This document shows positions 22,463 through 36,263 of a DNA stretch of 64,000 nt, piece by piece. Made by a program: the position numbers and the translations under genes. Every line of letters begins with the position of its first letter. Positions within the stretch are counted from its first letter, which is position 1. Origin of the DNA: Ottelia alismoides (lineage: Eukaryota > Streptophyta > Magnoliopsida > Alismatales > Hydrocharitaceae); NCBI GenBank assembly GCA_037367405.1, contig JAZKJV010000154.1:479304-543303 (forward strand), given 5' to 3'. The notes under the pieces are model-generated. The model was not told where the DNA came from and did not search any database. It was given only the letters and a program-made list of their open reading frames with translations.

Positions 22463-25028
22463 TACTGGTTATTTGAAGAACCTTAAGCACATCACGAAAG
22501 CGTGAAGATTGCATCAAGTGCTATCGGGAGTGACTAGTCGTACTGGTTGCTCGGGGCAGTGGAATTTAAAATTTTTTAAGGCAATGAAACCACATGATCC
22601 AAGAACATTTCTCGAATCATTTCATTTAAATCATAAAGTAGATATCATAATACCTCTTGAAGTGTGGTTGCGATCGAAGCCTCTGAATGAAGAGACCACC
22701 TGTCTCAAGCCCGACCGGCAGAGGAGATGCTTGCGAGCACGTGTATGAAATGTGTCCTTCTCACAATCCAAGATGTTAATCCAAATGGCAGATCTCCTGA
22801 CTTTGTCACACAAAATAAGAGGTCTTCTTCGCGTACTAGAAGCACCGAGGAAGACGAAGATCTACGAGTGGTTGAAGCACCATCATGATGGCATAGCAAT
22901 GACGATGATTCTCTCTAGGTCATAAAGTGGACGGTCACTTTAGAGAAAGAGGGGGGCATGTATGATGATGAGAAAGATAGAGAGAGAGAGCTTATGAATT
23001 ATATGGTGTACAAGAAGAGATAGGGTTGCCTCTGCTTTTATAATGTTTTGGAAGTCCATGGATCTCAGTCCATGGACAACACAAATCCAATGGTTAAGAT
23101 TGATTTGTGTTTCTTTCAATGGTCATGATTTTGTTTTAAAAACACAATAATTAATTTAATTTAATTAAATATATATTGAATAAATCAATATAAATTAATT
23201 CAATCAAATCAATAAGACAATAAAGGATTAGTAAAGGAGGCAAGCTCCTTCCTATTATGAAGGGGGGGGGGGAGGGCGGCCACTTTGAATTAGGATTCAA
23301 GGGTGGGCGTCCACCCTCTCCGTATGGAAGGAGTTCTCCTTTTCCAATTATGTGAGATTGAGTATCTCACATACTCCTTTGCTTATTTACAACAACTTTT
23401 GTTGTAAATTATTTCGCAAAATAATTCCAAATTATTTTGTGACAATTTCAGTCATGTAATTGGAAATTTGTGAATCATATTCACAACTCAAAATAAAGTG
23501 TAAATTGCATTTCCAATTAATTGTCCAATGTGAATCCAATCCACAACAATATTTAAATTGTAAATACTATTTACAAATAGCTCTTTCTAATATATTATAA
23601 ACCACATTTATAATATATGTGATTAATATGGATAATACTATCCACATTATCCATATCCTTGATAATAAAATCACATTTAATTATCTTGGATCATCATTCT
23701 CATACATCTAAATAATATGAATCATATTCACATTATTCATGATAATAAAATCACATTTAATTATCTATTTCTTAATGCTATGATACACATTTATTAATGG
23801 AATTATTCTTGAACTCTTTCAAGAATAATGCACTTTCTATGCGGATACTTGGAGATAAGGATAGGGTGATTGTATATTCCATGTATAGTGACTTGGATAG
23901 TGAGATCATATCTCAAATCGAGATATCAGGGACCTCTAATAGATGCTTGATTAACTCAAAGCCGTAAATCTAATCTTCTCATTGCATCTAAATCACATTC
24001 AAATCAATGTCCAACATTTGGACTAAGATCGGATTACTTCTCTATTAAGAGGAGTCAATAAAATCCATACATGTTTCATCACTTCCTCAGAATGGAAGTG
24101 TCATGGTTATATAATCGTTTATGATCACATCACCCTAAGGTATTCCTACTACCTATACATCCTGCATACTGGAAGACATAGAATGAACCCGAAGTTTTAG
24201 ATCTTATTTAGATTGTCTTCTTCAGGGTTTTATCGTTAAGTTTCTCATTTGATCATTGGGACTTGGTATCAATCATATACTTTACAAAATCATAAATTAT
24301 ACCTAGGTATTGATCGTATACTTTCCAAAAGCATATATCAAACCTACAAATTTACTCGAGATTTCAAAGAGAGACGACCGTGCACGGAATTTCATCCCAA
24401 TATCTCATGAGTGAGCTCATGTATTCCAGTTCAGTAATGAACTTATATGATCCCTTTGAGAGATTGTATTACTCAACTTGTATGCTCACCAGCTCGCTGG
24501 TGTATAGACCTTGATTAGATCATCAACATATCGGTTTGCCAAATGTACATGCTCAAACACATAGCAACACATATATCTCCGGTCAGAGGATGCGTGCCTA
24601 TATTATAAAAACATACGACAAAGGTCTTAGTTATCTCGATCTCGTTAGGTCAACTCTTTGACCTGACTTATCCAATACCTCTAGATCTCTATTCCTATGC
24701 AAAGGACCTACATCAAGAGGTCGGTTAGATATCAAATTTTAGAGAAGAATTTCCATCTTCTTCTCAGACTGGAGATCCTCTCTTAATAATCACTTGACAG
24801 TGCTTGATGAGTCCTCAATCTAACTCTTTACTCATCATCCAAGCACTGGCTTCTATGATTCAACATTTGAATCAACAGTTGTATGATCATTAAGATAGAC
24901 ACGGTATATAATCCTAATTGTACTAAGGGACCTATTATGCAAATTAGTTATTCTTTATTTCAAATCATGGAATGATTTGAAATAATATTTATTGCATAAT
25001 AGCTCTTCGTGGGCTCGCATGTTTAACA
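22463..25028 (-). repeat. Ty1/copia element I, 5' LTR
   Basis: Homologous to 7,141-9,678 and 31,857-34,474. The outer end is TTTAACA (25,028), on the minus strand TGTTAAACATGCGAGCCC, the expected TGTT start. It contains an 11-base G run at 23,262-23,272. The inner edge is approximate. Confidence 0.7.
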
Positions 25029-25324
25029 ATAATTACTTGTAGATTTTTATTGTTCTTACTTCACTTGTACCAGTTTGGGAGACATGAGATGTACTATGTT
25101 TGTATGGACAATTTTTGAATGCGTGCATGTAATATATTTTTGTGGGCATGGTTTGTAACGAAATGTATGATGGACATGTTACAAATAGATGGAAAATCTT
25201 TAATTCCAGTATTTTATGCTCTTTTTACCTGCTTTTATATTATATTGTGTATTTCGAATGTGGAATGGCATGTGCATAGAGTCGATTAGTAAAGTACCCA
25301 GATATTAAGGGGACAATTATCACA
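25029..25324 (+). repeat. Ty3/gypsy 5' LTR, right part
   Basis: 296 bp between the copia LTR and the gypsy PBS, ending ATCACA. It is taken as the rest of the LTR started at about 4,750. Confidence 0.55.
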
Positions 25325-25327
25325 GTT

Positions 25328-25338
25328 TGGTATTAGAG
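25328..25338 (+). other. Primer-binding site, tRNA-iMet type (gypsy)
   Basis: TGGTATTAGAG, three bases after the LTR end; the usual plant form is TGGTATCAGAG, one C-to-T change away. Typical of chromoviruses. Confidence 0.7.
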
Positions 25339-25509
25339 TAGTGGTACTCCATTCTATTCCACGCATCTCATTCCACATTGGTGCTCGAAGTACATGATAA
25401 GTGCCAGAGTCTTCTGACCCAACAAAAATCAAAAAGGGAAATTTTATATTTTATATCCATGTCCATGTATTTATCTTAAATAAAGCAAGTATTAATGATC
25501 TAATTCTTT

Positions 25510-26560
25510 ATGGAAAACCATGCTACCTCGTGTGGTTCCAAATGCGATGCATTAGCTGGCATTCCTTTAACAGGTGGTGCATGGCATCCAACAGTGCCAG
25601 GCGGCGATCAAGCATCAGCTCTAGTAGTAGAACAATCCCTCCTACCATCCCTCTTACGAAGGGGAGGAGAGCATCGACTTGTCCTTTTCCCTAGAGTGAG
25701 AACAGATGGAGTATAATGATGCTTTACAAAAGCATCAAAGTGCTTATGTAGCATACCAGCGAGCCATGGTACCACAGTTCTTTGGTACCACCACACCTGA
25801 CGATGCGGAGTTGTGGATGGCACAGGTGACCAAGGATCTAAGTATAATCCATGCATCTGAGGACACATGGGTATCATTTGTAGAGTACTTGCTTACTAGG
25901 TACGCAGAACGGTGGCGGAATGCCACCAAGGAGCTCCTAACCGAGCCCATCACATGAGAGGTCTTCTTCTACGAGTTCTGTGTAGAGTTCTACCCGAGTA
26001 ATTGGGTCAAAGGAGAGGGTTCACTAAGCTGACATAGGGGTAGGTGATGCTCCAAGAGTACTTGATCCGCTATACAGAGTTGCCTTGTCATTCCCATGCT
26101 ACGACAGCTTTCCCACAAGAGAACTTGCAGAAATTCATCTGAGGGATGCACGAGAAGGTTCAAGACAGACTCTCCACCTTGGGCCTCACCTCCATCAAGG
26201 AAGTTACTGCAAAGGTGAAAAAGTGGTAGGCTACACAGAGCTGTTTACAATGAGCTCGGTCATAGTTTCCTCCACCCCAGCCTAGCAGAGCCACACGTCA
26301 GAACTTCTCTCGATTCCGTAGAGACCATCGACGCCACTTGACAGCAACATCACTATCATCTAGCAGGTTCACACAATCCCCTACCTTAGGGCACGCCTTG
26401 GGAGGTTGTTATTCAGTCTCTTCCCGCCCCCCTTTGTAGACACAAAGGCGTAGGAAGGGCAACCGTTTTTCTTTTGGAAGGAACCTATCACAGGAAGTAG
26501 TCATATGTGTTACCATTGTAAATAGTTGGGCTACTTCAAGGCCCAATGCCCATTGTGTGT
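25510..26560 (+). pseudogene. gag: Ty3/gypsy gag remnant
   Basis: The ORF at 25,706-25,957 reads FFGTTTPDDAELWMAQVTKD and later YAERWRNATKELLTEPIT, the standard retrotransposon Gag core (F.G..DP..AE.W / AERW). Frameshifts follow. At 26,508-26,549 there is a broken zinc knuckle, C-YH-C-(K stop LG)-Y-(FKAQ)-C: spacing CX2CX4HX4C is kept, but the His is Tyr and there is a stop inside. Gag would form the virus-like particle and bind RNA; this copy cannot. Confidence 0.75.
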
Positions 26561-26779
26561 CAGCAGCTCGGGCGTACAGCAGTAGCAGAGTGGAATACCA
26601 GTTGAGTCTTTCGGACAATTTCAGGGCTCGGGATTCCGATGTTGAGGTCGAGATTTTCAGGGAGCCCCACAATAGGTATTTAGTGTTGCGGGATCTAGCA
26701 CACCATCATAAGGGCAGCTAGATATAGTGATACAAGAGCAGGCCCATGCTTCCGGATCGGTCGCTAAAGGTATGATTTC

Positions 26780-26910
26780 ATCTCATGGGATTTTTTTACA
26801 TGCATTATTTGATTCATAGGTTATGCATTCCTTCCTTGCACATTTATGGTGTCCACATTGGACAAGTTTGTGATCGAGGTTGTTTCCTCGTACTACATCT
26901 AGGGCCTATG
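26780..26910 (+). pseudogene. pol: Ty3/gypsy protease remnant
   Basis: At 26,802-26,850 the frame reads ALFDS, stop, VMHSFLA where active plant proteases have LFDSGATHSF. The Gly of the DSG active site is a stop codon. Only this motif is recognisable. Confidence 0.6.
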
Positions 26911-27219
26911 GGGCCAATTGTTTATCATCTACTAGGAAATGGAGGATATAGCCACAGATAGGTGGGCACAATATGCCTGCATTTCTTCTATTGATACATT
27001 TAGAGGACTTAAACATCATTTTAATCATGAATTGGCTAGAGAGGCACCGTGTATGCCTCGACTATTTTGGGAAGACCGTGCTATTCCATTTACCATGAGT
27101 GATGTCATTTCAGTTTAACGGATGTACTTATGATGGTGGGATCGAGTGTATATCCACCTTGAGAGCACACCGGTTTCTCATCTAGGGTTGTGTAGGCTAC
27201 CTTGCCTCATGTGGTAGAC

Positions 27220-28150
27220 TCCACAGTACATGATCGGATGATCGAGGATGTCAAAGTGGTGCGTGAGTTTTCTGATGTGTTTTCAGATGACTTACCTGGA
27301 CTACCACCAGTAAGGGAGATAAAGTTCTAGATCATGTTATTGCCAGACACACAAATGGTCTCTATTCCTCCATACAAGTTGTCAACTGTTGAGCTCAAGG
27401 AGCTCAAAGTGCAGCTACATGTGATGTTGGTGAAGGGGTTCATCTGCCCCAGTACATCATTGTGGAGAGCACCGATCCTCTTCATGAAGAAGAAGAAGTA
27501 TGGATCCTTGAGGCTATGCATAGACTATAGATATATTAACAAGAGAATGGTCAAGAACCGTTAACCACATCCATAGATTGATGATCTCTTTGATCAATTA
27601 CAGGGAGCAACGGTGTTCTCCAAGATTGACATGCAATCAAGATATCGCTACTTGAGGATCAAGGATGTATATGTGATGAAGTCTGTGTTTCATACTAAAT
27701 ATGGTCACTACGAGTTCATGGTGATGCCTTTTGGACTTACAAATTAAACCTGCCGCATTCATGTATTTCATGAATCGAGTCTTCCATCAATAATTGGATA
27801 GGTTCGTGATCATATTCATTGATGATGTTCTAGTATACCCCCATGATGAGTATGAGCATGAATCATATCTTTGTATTGTACTAGAGACACTATGAGAGCA
27901 CTAGTTGTATGCCAACTACGACAAGTACGATGCTTTATGAGGTGGCATTTCTAGGCCACATGGTTTCAAGGGCGGGGGTGTCAGTTGACCTTGCCAAGAT
28001 AAAAGCAACGGTGTCTTGGGGACAGCCCAATATGGTTACCTAGATCATCGGTTTCCTTATCCTCGTCGGATACTACAGGAGATTTATCAGAGGGTTCTCC
28101 CAGTTGGCCCTACCCCACCCAGTTGACATAGAAGGACGTTCCATTTGTAT
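27220..28150 (+). pseudogene. pol: Ty3/gypsy reverse transcriptase remnant
   Basis: The open stretch 27,334-27,564 reads ELKELKVQLHVMLVKGFICP, then LRLCIDYRYINKRMVKNR, the fingers region of Ty3 RT. It goes on [19 protein letters not shown], then [15 protein letters not shown]. The catalytic motif is FIDDVLVY at 27,815-27,838, with both Asp kept. Stops are in frame at 27,562 and after GLTN, and several frameshifts follow. RT would make cDNA in the particle. Confidence 0.85.
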
Positions 28151-28189
28151 GGAGTGACAAATGTGAGTTGAGATTCAGTACGCTCAAGG

Positions 28190-28600
28190 AGTGGTTGACT
28201 TTCAGACCTATTCTCACCCTTCCTTTTGGTACCTTGGATTTCATAGTTTACACCGATGCTTCCAAGGGTTGGGCAATGTGCTAATGCAATGAGGACAAGT
28301 TATGGCTTACGCATCATGACAGTTGAATAACCGTGAGAGCAACTACCACACCCATGACTTGGAGTTGGCGATCATAGTCTTTTCATTGAAGATATGATAC
28401 CATTATTTATATGGAGTGATATTTGAGATCTTCACTGACCACAAGATCCTCAAGTACATTTTTTATCAGAAAGAGTTGAACATGAAGCAAAGGCGGTAGA
28501 TGAGGCTGCTGAAGGACTATGATTGTAGCATCTCCTACCACCCTAGTAAGGGGAATGTGGTGGTAAACACCTTGAGCAAGTGATCACACACAAAGTGTTT
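28190..28600 (+). pseudogene. pol: Ty3/gypsy RNase H remnant
   Basis: FIVYTDASKGWAMC at about 28,236 holds the first catalytic Asp (TDAS). It is followed by SNYHTHDLELAIIVFSL-like text, then IFTDHKILKYIF and ELNMKQRR (about 28,425-28,500), and ISYHPSKGNVV, then TLSK, the usual end of the domain. Stops and frameshifts break it. Confidence 0.8.
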
Positions 28601-28769
28601 AGCGGCTTGGTTGCAGTCTTGGGATATGCTCGCTACACTTAAAGAGTAGCATCCATTTGAGAGTACATCTGATGTAGTGACCGCATCGACGAAGTACAGT
28701 AGCTTATGTGATAGGATTTTCCACAGGCAACAAACAAATCATGAGATTCATGACTTGTACCATAGATGC

Positions 28770-29880
28770 TTGAAGGATGAGTTCTACGGATTCTGAGTTT
28801 GTGAATCCATTCTATGGAAGGGAAACCATGTGTGTCCTAGATGACAAGGAGCTGAGGAAAAATATCCTAGATGAGGTGCATAGTTTGAGACTTTCTATAC
28901 ATCCAGGTAGAACCAAAATGTACCAAGACCTTCGCCAACAATTTTGGTGGGCGAGCATGATTTACTTGTCAAATTGTAAAGGCAAAGCACCAAAGACCCC
29001 ATGATTTACTACAACCGCTTTCCATCCCAATGTCAGAAATGGGAGAGCATATCTATGTATTTTGTTACATCATTACCATGCACCCCAAGCAGGCATGATG
29101 CGATATGGGTGATCGTTGATCGGTTGAACAAGTCAGCCCATTTTACTCCGATTAACATGACATGTACACCAGTTGAGCTAGCCAGATTATACATCCAGCA
29201 TGTCATTCGGTTGCACAGGATACCCAAGGAGGTGTTGTCAGAGAGATATTCACGTTCACTTCACACTACTAGTGAGAATTCATGAGAGTCTTGAGGACCG
29301 AGCTACGTATGAGTTCATCTTACCATCCACAAACATATGGGTAGTCCGAGAGGACCATTCATACTTTGGAGGATTTTCTATGTGCTTGAGTTCTTGAATG
29401 GAAAGGATCCTGGAAGTATCACCTCCCACTAGTTGGGTTTAAGTACAACAATTGCTACCATGCTAGCATAGGCATGGCACCTTTTGAGGCCTTGTACGAG
29501 CGACGATGCACCACTCCATTGTATTGGTAGCAGGTGGGTGATAACACCATGTTCACCCCGTATATCATAATGGAGACCTCTAGAAGTGTAGAGACAACTA
29601 GGAAGAGATTGCTGACCGCGTAGAGCAGTTAGAAGAGCAGCACCGACCAGCATCGTCGAGACCTTGAGTTTCTGGTATAGAATTTTACTTTCATGTCTGT
29701 ATATGATTCTTAACCGACCTTGTGTATATAAAGTATTCCTCATAACCACATGTTGGATATTTCGCATTCCTACGAGTATCCCTAATGGGAGGCGTTATGT
29801 GATTCGGTGTCAAAGGTAAGCTTGCACCGTGCTTCATGGGACCATTCGAAATCTTGGCCAGGGTTGGGAAGGTGGCTAAT
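28770..29880 (+). pseudogene. pol: Ty3/gypsy integrase remnant, 3' truncated
   Basis: ORF 28,777-29,004 has the HHCC-region text LRLSIHPGRTKMYQDLRQQF, but the Cys pair is lost just after. ORF 29,001-29,285 holds the core: HDAIWVIVDRLNKSAHF, then RLYIQHVIRLHRIPKEVLSE; the first catalytic Asp (usually MDFV) is Tyr (MYFV). Past 29,285 the frame is shifted; MGSPRGPFIL-like text near 29,340 matches the GQSERTIQTL block. GKLAPCFMGPFEIL near 29,820 is the GPF motif before a chromodomain. It is then cut at 29,880 by an LTR. Confidence 0.85.
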
Positions 29881-31856
29881 TGATGCATACCCATTCATTC
29901 ACCATTATTCCTTTATTTTGTCTTAAAAATTCCAGTTAAATGCATGTAAATATTACTAAATTGTACAACTTAACACTCTGACCTTTGCTTATAAATAGAA
30001 GTCAAATACTTGTATTTAAACACAAAATAAATGAATAAAGAAAATAAAAAAATAAAGGAAGTATTGCAGACACTAACTACCTAAACCTCGAGACTAAGTC
30101 AATATTGACTTGGTTGATAAGGAATAAAGTAGGAGATATAAGGGCATAGAAATACAAACAAAAGGGCGCCGTCACCTAGAAACCCTAGATGACATGTACA
30201 ATGTATATAGCTGAAACTTTCATTAATTTATACACACTCTTTTACACTTCATATAGAAATATCTTCAACACCAAACATGTACATAAACCACAGAGAAAAA
30301 GATAAAAATAATTGCAAATAAAAAAACTGGGTACAAGGTGACTGGGATACACAGATGAAAAAAATGCAAATATAACTTCACAAATCCATATCTTCTCCAT
30401 ATGAACTCAAAACAGACCAAACACACCTATCATACACTAAATTAAATTATCTATCAAAAGAAGGTGATTTCATTAAAATTGGAGTTAAGATACAAAATTT
30501 TACTTTTGGGGACCCATTATATACTTTACCTATATATATTTATATATGTAATTCATTCTTTGTATTTTTACTCTTTCCTTATTTTTAGATATTTGTAAGT
30601 ATTATTTGAATTATATTAAAATTATAAACATAAAATAAACCATTAAAATTTCATTAAAATAAATAATATAATAAAATTCATAGGTAAACTATACATATAT
30701 TATACATACTCATATTTATTTAGGTATACAGATAAAGTTAAAAAAATAAAATAAAAATATGTAAATACATAATTAAATATATTTTAAATTTATAAATTAC
30801 AAACATAAAAAGAATAAAATATATAATAAAAAAGATCAAATACACTATATATAGGTAATTATACCTATAATTACACTTGTAAAATTAAACACCTAATAAG
30901 TAGGTCGATAAAAATAAATAAAAGACACCTAAAATAGTACATAAATAAGAAACAACTTTAATGTTTTAGAAAATTTATTACAATTATTTTCTATTTTATT
31001 TCTATTTAATTTCTCTTTTCATTCTATTTTATCTTCTAGCGCCTAACATGACCCAATCAGATGCGGGTCTTGGTTGACCCGTCGGTCAATTGTACCCATG
31101 CCTAGGACTAGGCATGTCGGAACGCTGACCTCGTCTCTTCTTCAATTTGTCTTGCTCAACCGTTGCATTTTTTGGGCTTGATTCCTTCTAAGAATTTGTT
31201 CCTCATTCATTATTTTTTTTTGACTGATTTCTCGAACGACGGAGCATCGATGCACCCACAAACCCTTATTAAAGTCGCCTCCCTATTTAGTTGCACCTCC
31301 GACCTACATTTGAAGTTGATCCATCTTGACCCATCTTAATCCCCTTTTCTAGTATTCTGTAGCATCCCTAGTATCGGTTAGTGCACCTCCTGAGATATAG
31401 GCACATAGAAGGAGGTGGAGGGGCGAGATCCAAGCTTCTTCGGACTTGTTCAGGCGAAGGTACTCTGCTCCATGTTCCCCAGGTCTGAGCAGCTATTTTT
31501 CTTGCTTTTTCAATTCCTAGCATTAGTAGTAGGATAGTCTAGCTTTTTATTTCATTTTATTTCATCTGTAAAATACAAAATCGTAGTTCGTCGGAGCTGG
31601 TGCTCCGACCACTGTTCTCTGTCGTTCCAGCCTCAGTGTCGACTCACCGACCACCGCATCATCTTTCCCATTCGCTTATGAACCTCTATCACCCCTCCAT
31701 TCCCCCTGATCTTGCATAAATCAAAGAGATCAAGGTCTTCACCTCTACCACAGGCCAGAGACCTTCACCCCGATTCATCCTCGCTTATTGTTTGCCAAAT
31801 CAAGCTCCAGACCTTCGCATCTTTGTTTACAAGATAACCTTGCATGTCTATGAGGT
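29881..31856 (+). repeat. Athila/Tat-like LTR, 5' half (copy G)
   Basis: Starts TGATGCATAC right after the gypsy integrase. Shared text with the LTR at 51,888 includes AAACCTCGAGACTAAGTCAA (30,085), GACTTGG, AAGGAATAAA and CGTCGGAGCT (31,588). It also has the inverted pair TTGACC-N4-GGTCAA (31,074-31,089). It is cut at 31,856 by a copia LTR. It may be the missing left half of the LTR at 44,024-46,157, but could be a separate copy. Confidence 0.65.
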
Positions 31857-34474
31857 TGAAAGGATATGGTAAGATCCTTAAGTGCATCACAGAAGAGTGA
31901 GGATCACATCATATGCTATCAGAAGCGACTAGTCGCACTAGTTGCTTGAGGTAGCAGAATTTAAAAATTTTCATGCGATGAAAACACATGATCCAAGAAC
32001 ACTTCTCGGATCATTTCATCTAAAACACAAACAAGTGTTAGGGTTACCTCTTGAAACGTGGTTGCGATCGAGTCTCTAAACGAAGATATATCCTATCTCA
32101 AGTTCGATCCAACGGAGGAGGCGTTTGCGAGTGCATTGATGAAACACGTGCTTCTCACAATCCATGTTGATGATCCAAGTGTCAAATCTCCTGTTCTCGT
32201 CACACAAGATACGATGTCTTCTTCACGAGCGAGGCGCAACGAAGGAGACGGGAATCCACATGCAAATAGTATGGAAGCATAACGGCGACGCTGCGGCGAG
32301 AGAGACTCTCTCTAGGGCTCCATGGTGGATGGCCACAGCAGAGAGGGAGAGAGATGGCGTGTAGAGAAAGAGAGAAAGAGAGAGCATATGTTCTTATTGT
32401 GTCAATTAGAAGAGCAAAGGGTGCCTCTTCTTATATAATATGTTGAGATCCATGGATCTCAATCCATGGACAACACAAATCCAATGGTTCACATTGATTT
32501 GTGTTTCTCTCGATGGATAAGATTTTGTTGTAAAAACACAATAGAAATTAATCTAATTAAATCAAATATATATTAATATATATTAAATCTATCTTCATTG
32601 GAGAAATAAGAAGGAGGCAAGCATCCTTCCATAAGAACAAGGGGGACGACCACTCATTCCATAAGGAGAGGGTGGTCGTCCACCCTCTTCATATGGCAAG
32701 GTGGCTCCTTCCAATTTCATGAGAATCCATATTTCATTTGTATCTCCAATATTTTTGCAACAACCTTTTATTGCAAATTCTTTCACAAAAATAAATCCAA
32801 TTTATTTTGTGAACATTGTAATCATGCCATTGGAAATTTGTGAATCACATTCACAACCCAAAATAAAATGTACATTACATTTTCAATTAATTGTCCAATG
32901 TGAATCCAATTCACATCAACATTTAATTAACAAATGTAAATTACAAATTGCTCTCTCTCATAAATTATAAATCACATTCATAATATATGCGATTAATAGG
33001 GATAGTGATATCCACATTATTCATATCTATGATAATTAAATCACATTTAATCATCTTGGATCTCGATTCTCATGTGCTCAAATAATATGAATCACATTCA
33101 TATTATTCACATCTTTGATAATTAAATCACATTTACTTATCTATGATAACTCTTCTTATAATATGAATCAAATTCATATTATTCATAATTAAATCACATT
33201 TAATTATCGATTTTCTTAATGCTCGGATACATATATCAACAATGAAATTATCCTTGAACTCTTTCAAGGATAAAGCACTTTCTCCGCAGTTACTTGGAGA
33301 TAGGGACATGGCGATTGTATTGTTCCACGTATATTGACTTGGGTATTGAGGTCACATCTCAAATCCAGATCTTGCGGACCTCCCATAGATGCTTGATTAA
33401 ATCAAGACTGCAAATCTAATCTTCTCATTGCATCTGAATCACATTCAAATCAATGTCAAACATTTGTACCAAGATCAGATTACTTCTCTACTGAGAGGAG
33501 TCACTAAAATCTAGACCTATTTCATAACTCCCTAGGAATGGAAGCGTCATGGTTATACAATCTTTTATGGTCACATCACCCTCGGGTATTCCTAATACAT
33601 GTACATCTTACATACTGGAAGACCCAGAATAAACCCAAAGTATTAGATCAATTTTACATTGTCTACTTCATGGTTTTATCATTAAGTTTCTCATTTGATC
33701 ATTGGGAGTCGGTATCAATCATATACTTTCCAAAAGCATATATCATAGCTATGTCTTGATCATATACTTTCCAAAAGTATATATTAAACCTACAAATTCA
33801 GTAAGGCTTCCAAAGCGAGATGACCGAACACGGAATTTGATTCTTACCAACATCTCATGAGTGAGCTCATGGTTTCCGGTTCAGTAATGAACCTGTATGA
33901 TCCCTTTGAGAGATATTACTCATATGCCCTTGCATGCACACCAGCACGGTGTATAGACCTTGATTAGGTCATCAACCTATTAGTCTGCCAAATGTACATA
34001 CTTAGACATATAGTAACACATCTGTCTCTGGTGCATGCCTATATCGTGACAACATACGACATAGGACTTTGGTTATCTCGATCTCGTTAAGTCAACTCTT
34101 TCACCTAACTTATCTAACACCTCCAAATCTTTATTCCTATGCAGAGGACCTACATCAAAAGGTCCATTAGACATCGGCTTATTGAGAAAGGATTTCCATC
34201 TCCTTCTCAAGCTGGGGATCATCTCTTAATAATCATTTGACGGTGCTTAATGAGTCCTCAATCTAATTCTTTAGATATTCATCCAAGCACCAGCATCTAT
34301 GATTTAATAAATGAATCAACAGTTATATGATCATTAAGGTGGCCATGGTACATAATCCTAATTGTACCAAGGGACCTATTATGCAAATTAAGTATTCTTC
34401 ATTTCAAACCAGGGGATGATATTTGCAACAACATTTATTGCATAATGGCTCATCATGGGCTCGCGTGTTCAACA
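31857..34474 (-). repeat. Ty1/copia element II, 3' LTR
   Basis: On + it begins TGAAAGGATATGG; on minus it begins TGTTGAACACGCGAGCCC, preceded by TTGGAGAC (PPT region). 2,618 bp. Homologous to both LTRs of element I. ORFs at 32,058-32,364 are low-confidence and overlap on both strands. Confidence 0.75.
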
Positions 34475-36227
34475 GTCTCCAACTAGACCAAAGAGCCATT
34501 AATGGGCTAATCTTTAAACCCGCACTTATGTGACAATCATATACTATTTAGGAAAATAACTAGGTAAGTTGATCAGTCACTTTGTTCCCAAGAGACTACG
34601 CCAAGTCCTTTTACGGCACTTGCATATCTCCTAGTAACAGTTCTCCCATTTAATGTGAATGTTTCATCTTATGCAACCTATACTCAATATTGTTAGTTAT
34701 AGTGTCCTTCACACTACAAATCAATAATTATTATTATAACCAGTATGTAATTTCAATTATCCTTATATGAATACCCTTATTCCTGGAGATCTCTATCTCC
34801 TAAGGTAACTGCAGTTAAGACCATTTATAACCATTTATAAAGTCTTAATTCCTCAAAGATAAGACCTTGAGATCACTATCTCTAAGTCGTGTCATCTTTA
34901 AAGATATAGTTATTACTACAACCAAGTGTTTTATCTCCATAGTAGGATTAGTAACTGTTTACTTCTCCCACTACATGGCAGACATCTGGCTTTTCTACAC
35001 ATTCAACATACACCCAGCTTTTCATAACCGATGTACAAGGGCAAGCATTTTTAGCATTCACTTCCTCAACTCCTTGAGGTGTTATCCCTTTAGATAGGTC
35101 AGTACCATATCTTAAGGGAAGGAAGCCTTCCTTGGATTTTCCAAAATGGAATATATCCATGATGTACCATTTAATGTAACAGTCACAATACCCTCTTCTC
35201 CTTGCTTCTGAACACTTTCAGAACTAAGATCCAATAGGTATCCATGAGATCATATCTCAAGGTATGGAATAGCCAGTCAATAAAACGCTTATTATTATCC
35301 TTATGTCATTCTAAATGATTAGGATATCATCTACATTTAGCACGATGAATACAATGGCACTCCCACTAAACTTCACATGGTTCATCAAGATTCTATCTGA
35401 AACCATAACATTTATGATTTCATTAAATCTAATGTTCCAACTATAAGAAGCTTATTTAAGTCCATAGATGGAATTCTTCAGCTTGCACACCTTGCTTTCC
35501 TCAAATATGAAGCCATGTGGCTGCTTCATACGAATATCATCAGAGAGGTATTCATAGAGGAATGCAATATTGATTCACATATTGAAGATGTCATAGTCAA
35601 GTTGTATATCTATAGTTAGCAACAATATGATGAGTTTAAGCATGGTCATTGAAGAGCAAGTCTCATCGCAAGCGATGGCTTCTCTTCATTGTATCTTGAG
35701 GATACGAGTCATCTTTGAAGGTCTCTACCTTCTCATTGGGTTCCCTCTTTTTCTTGAAGATCCATTTACACCTAACAGGTTATACCCTTATAGGTGGATC
35801 CTCGAGGGTCCATATACAACATTTGTATATGAAGTCCACTTTAGAATTTATTGCTAACATCCATCTTTCCATATCATGATATTCAAAAAGCTTCATCACA
35901 TGAAGTAAAATCATTGTCAGACTTAACTGACCTATGGAATCCATCCTCAAACTCATTTGAAGAGGTATTAGCGTTTCATCTTTAATTGTCCTTTTAGTTT
36001 CTGATTTCAGGAGCCTCATTATCTTCTCAAGATTCAATGGGTTCCTTTACTTTATTTTCATCTTGATTCTCAAGAGTCTCAACCTCTAAGAATCATATCC
36101 TTAGAGATGAAATCTTTTAAGAGTCTCAAGGTCATAAAGTAGGTATCCAATACCATCCTTTATAATCCTAATGAAGTAGCACTCTCTGGTGTTAGATTCC
36201 AGATTACTTGCATGGAACCTAATAAGG

Positions 36228-36263
<36 letters not shown>

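Larger units (their letters stand above)
7141..25028 (-). mobile_element. Ty1/copia element I, with nested insertion
   Basis: It is flanked by two LTRs of about 2.5 kb (7,141-9,678 and 22,463-25,028) in the same minus orientation. Between them are minus-strand copia coding remnants in the order RNase H/RT, integrase, gag as coordinates rise, which is the reverse reading of gag-IN-RT-RH (Ty1/copia order). Without the nested element and its 5-bp duplication it would be about 10.5 kb, in the range of long-LTR copia lineages such as SIRE/Maximus; that lineage guess is weak. No clean target duplication of this element was found. Confidence 0.75.
4750..29880 (+). mobile_element. Decayed Ty3/gypsy chromovirus-like element with nested insertions
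   Basis: The order is LTR, PBS, gag, protease, RT, RNase H, integrase, all on +, as in Ty3/gypsy. The LTR is split by a Ty1/copia element at 7,141-25,028. The tRNA-iMet-type PBS and the RT/RNase H/integrase wording (for example LKVQLHVMLVKGFICPST and FTDHK) fit plant chromoviruses. The 3' end is cut at 29,880, before any chromodomain or 3' LTR, where another LTR (TGATGCAT) begins. Many stops and frameshifts show it is long dead. Confidence 0.75.

Noticed and set aside
7136..25033. ACAAT / ATAAT as a target duplication of copia element I
   Set aside because: The left LTR start is not fixed and the two words differ; not strong enough.
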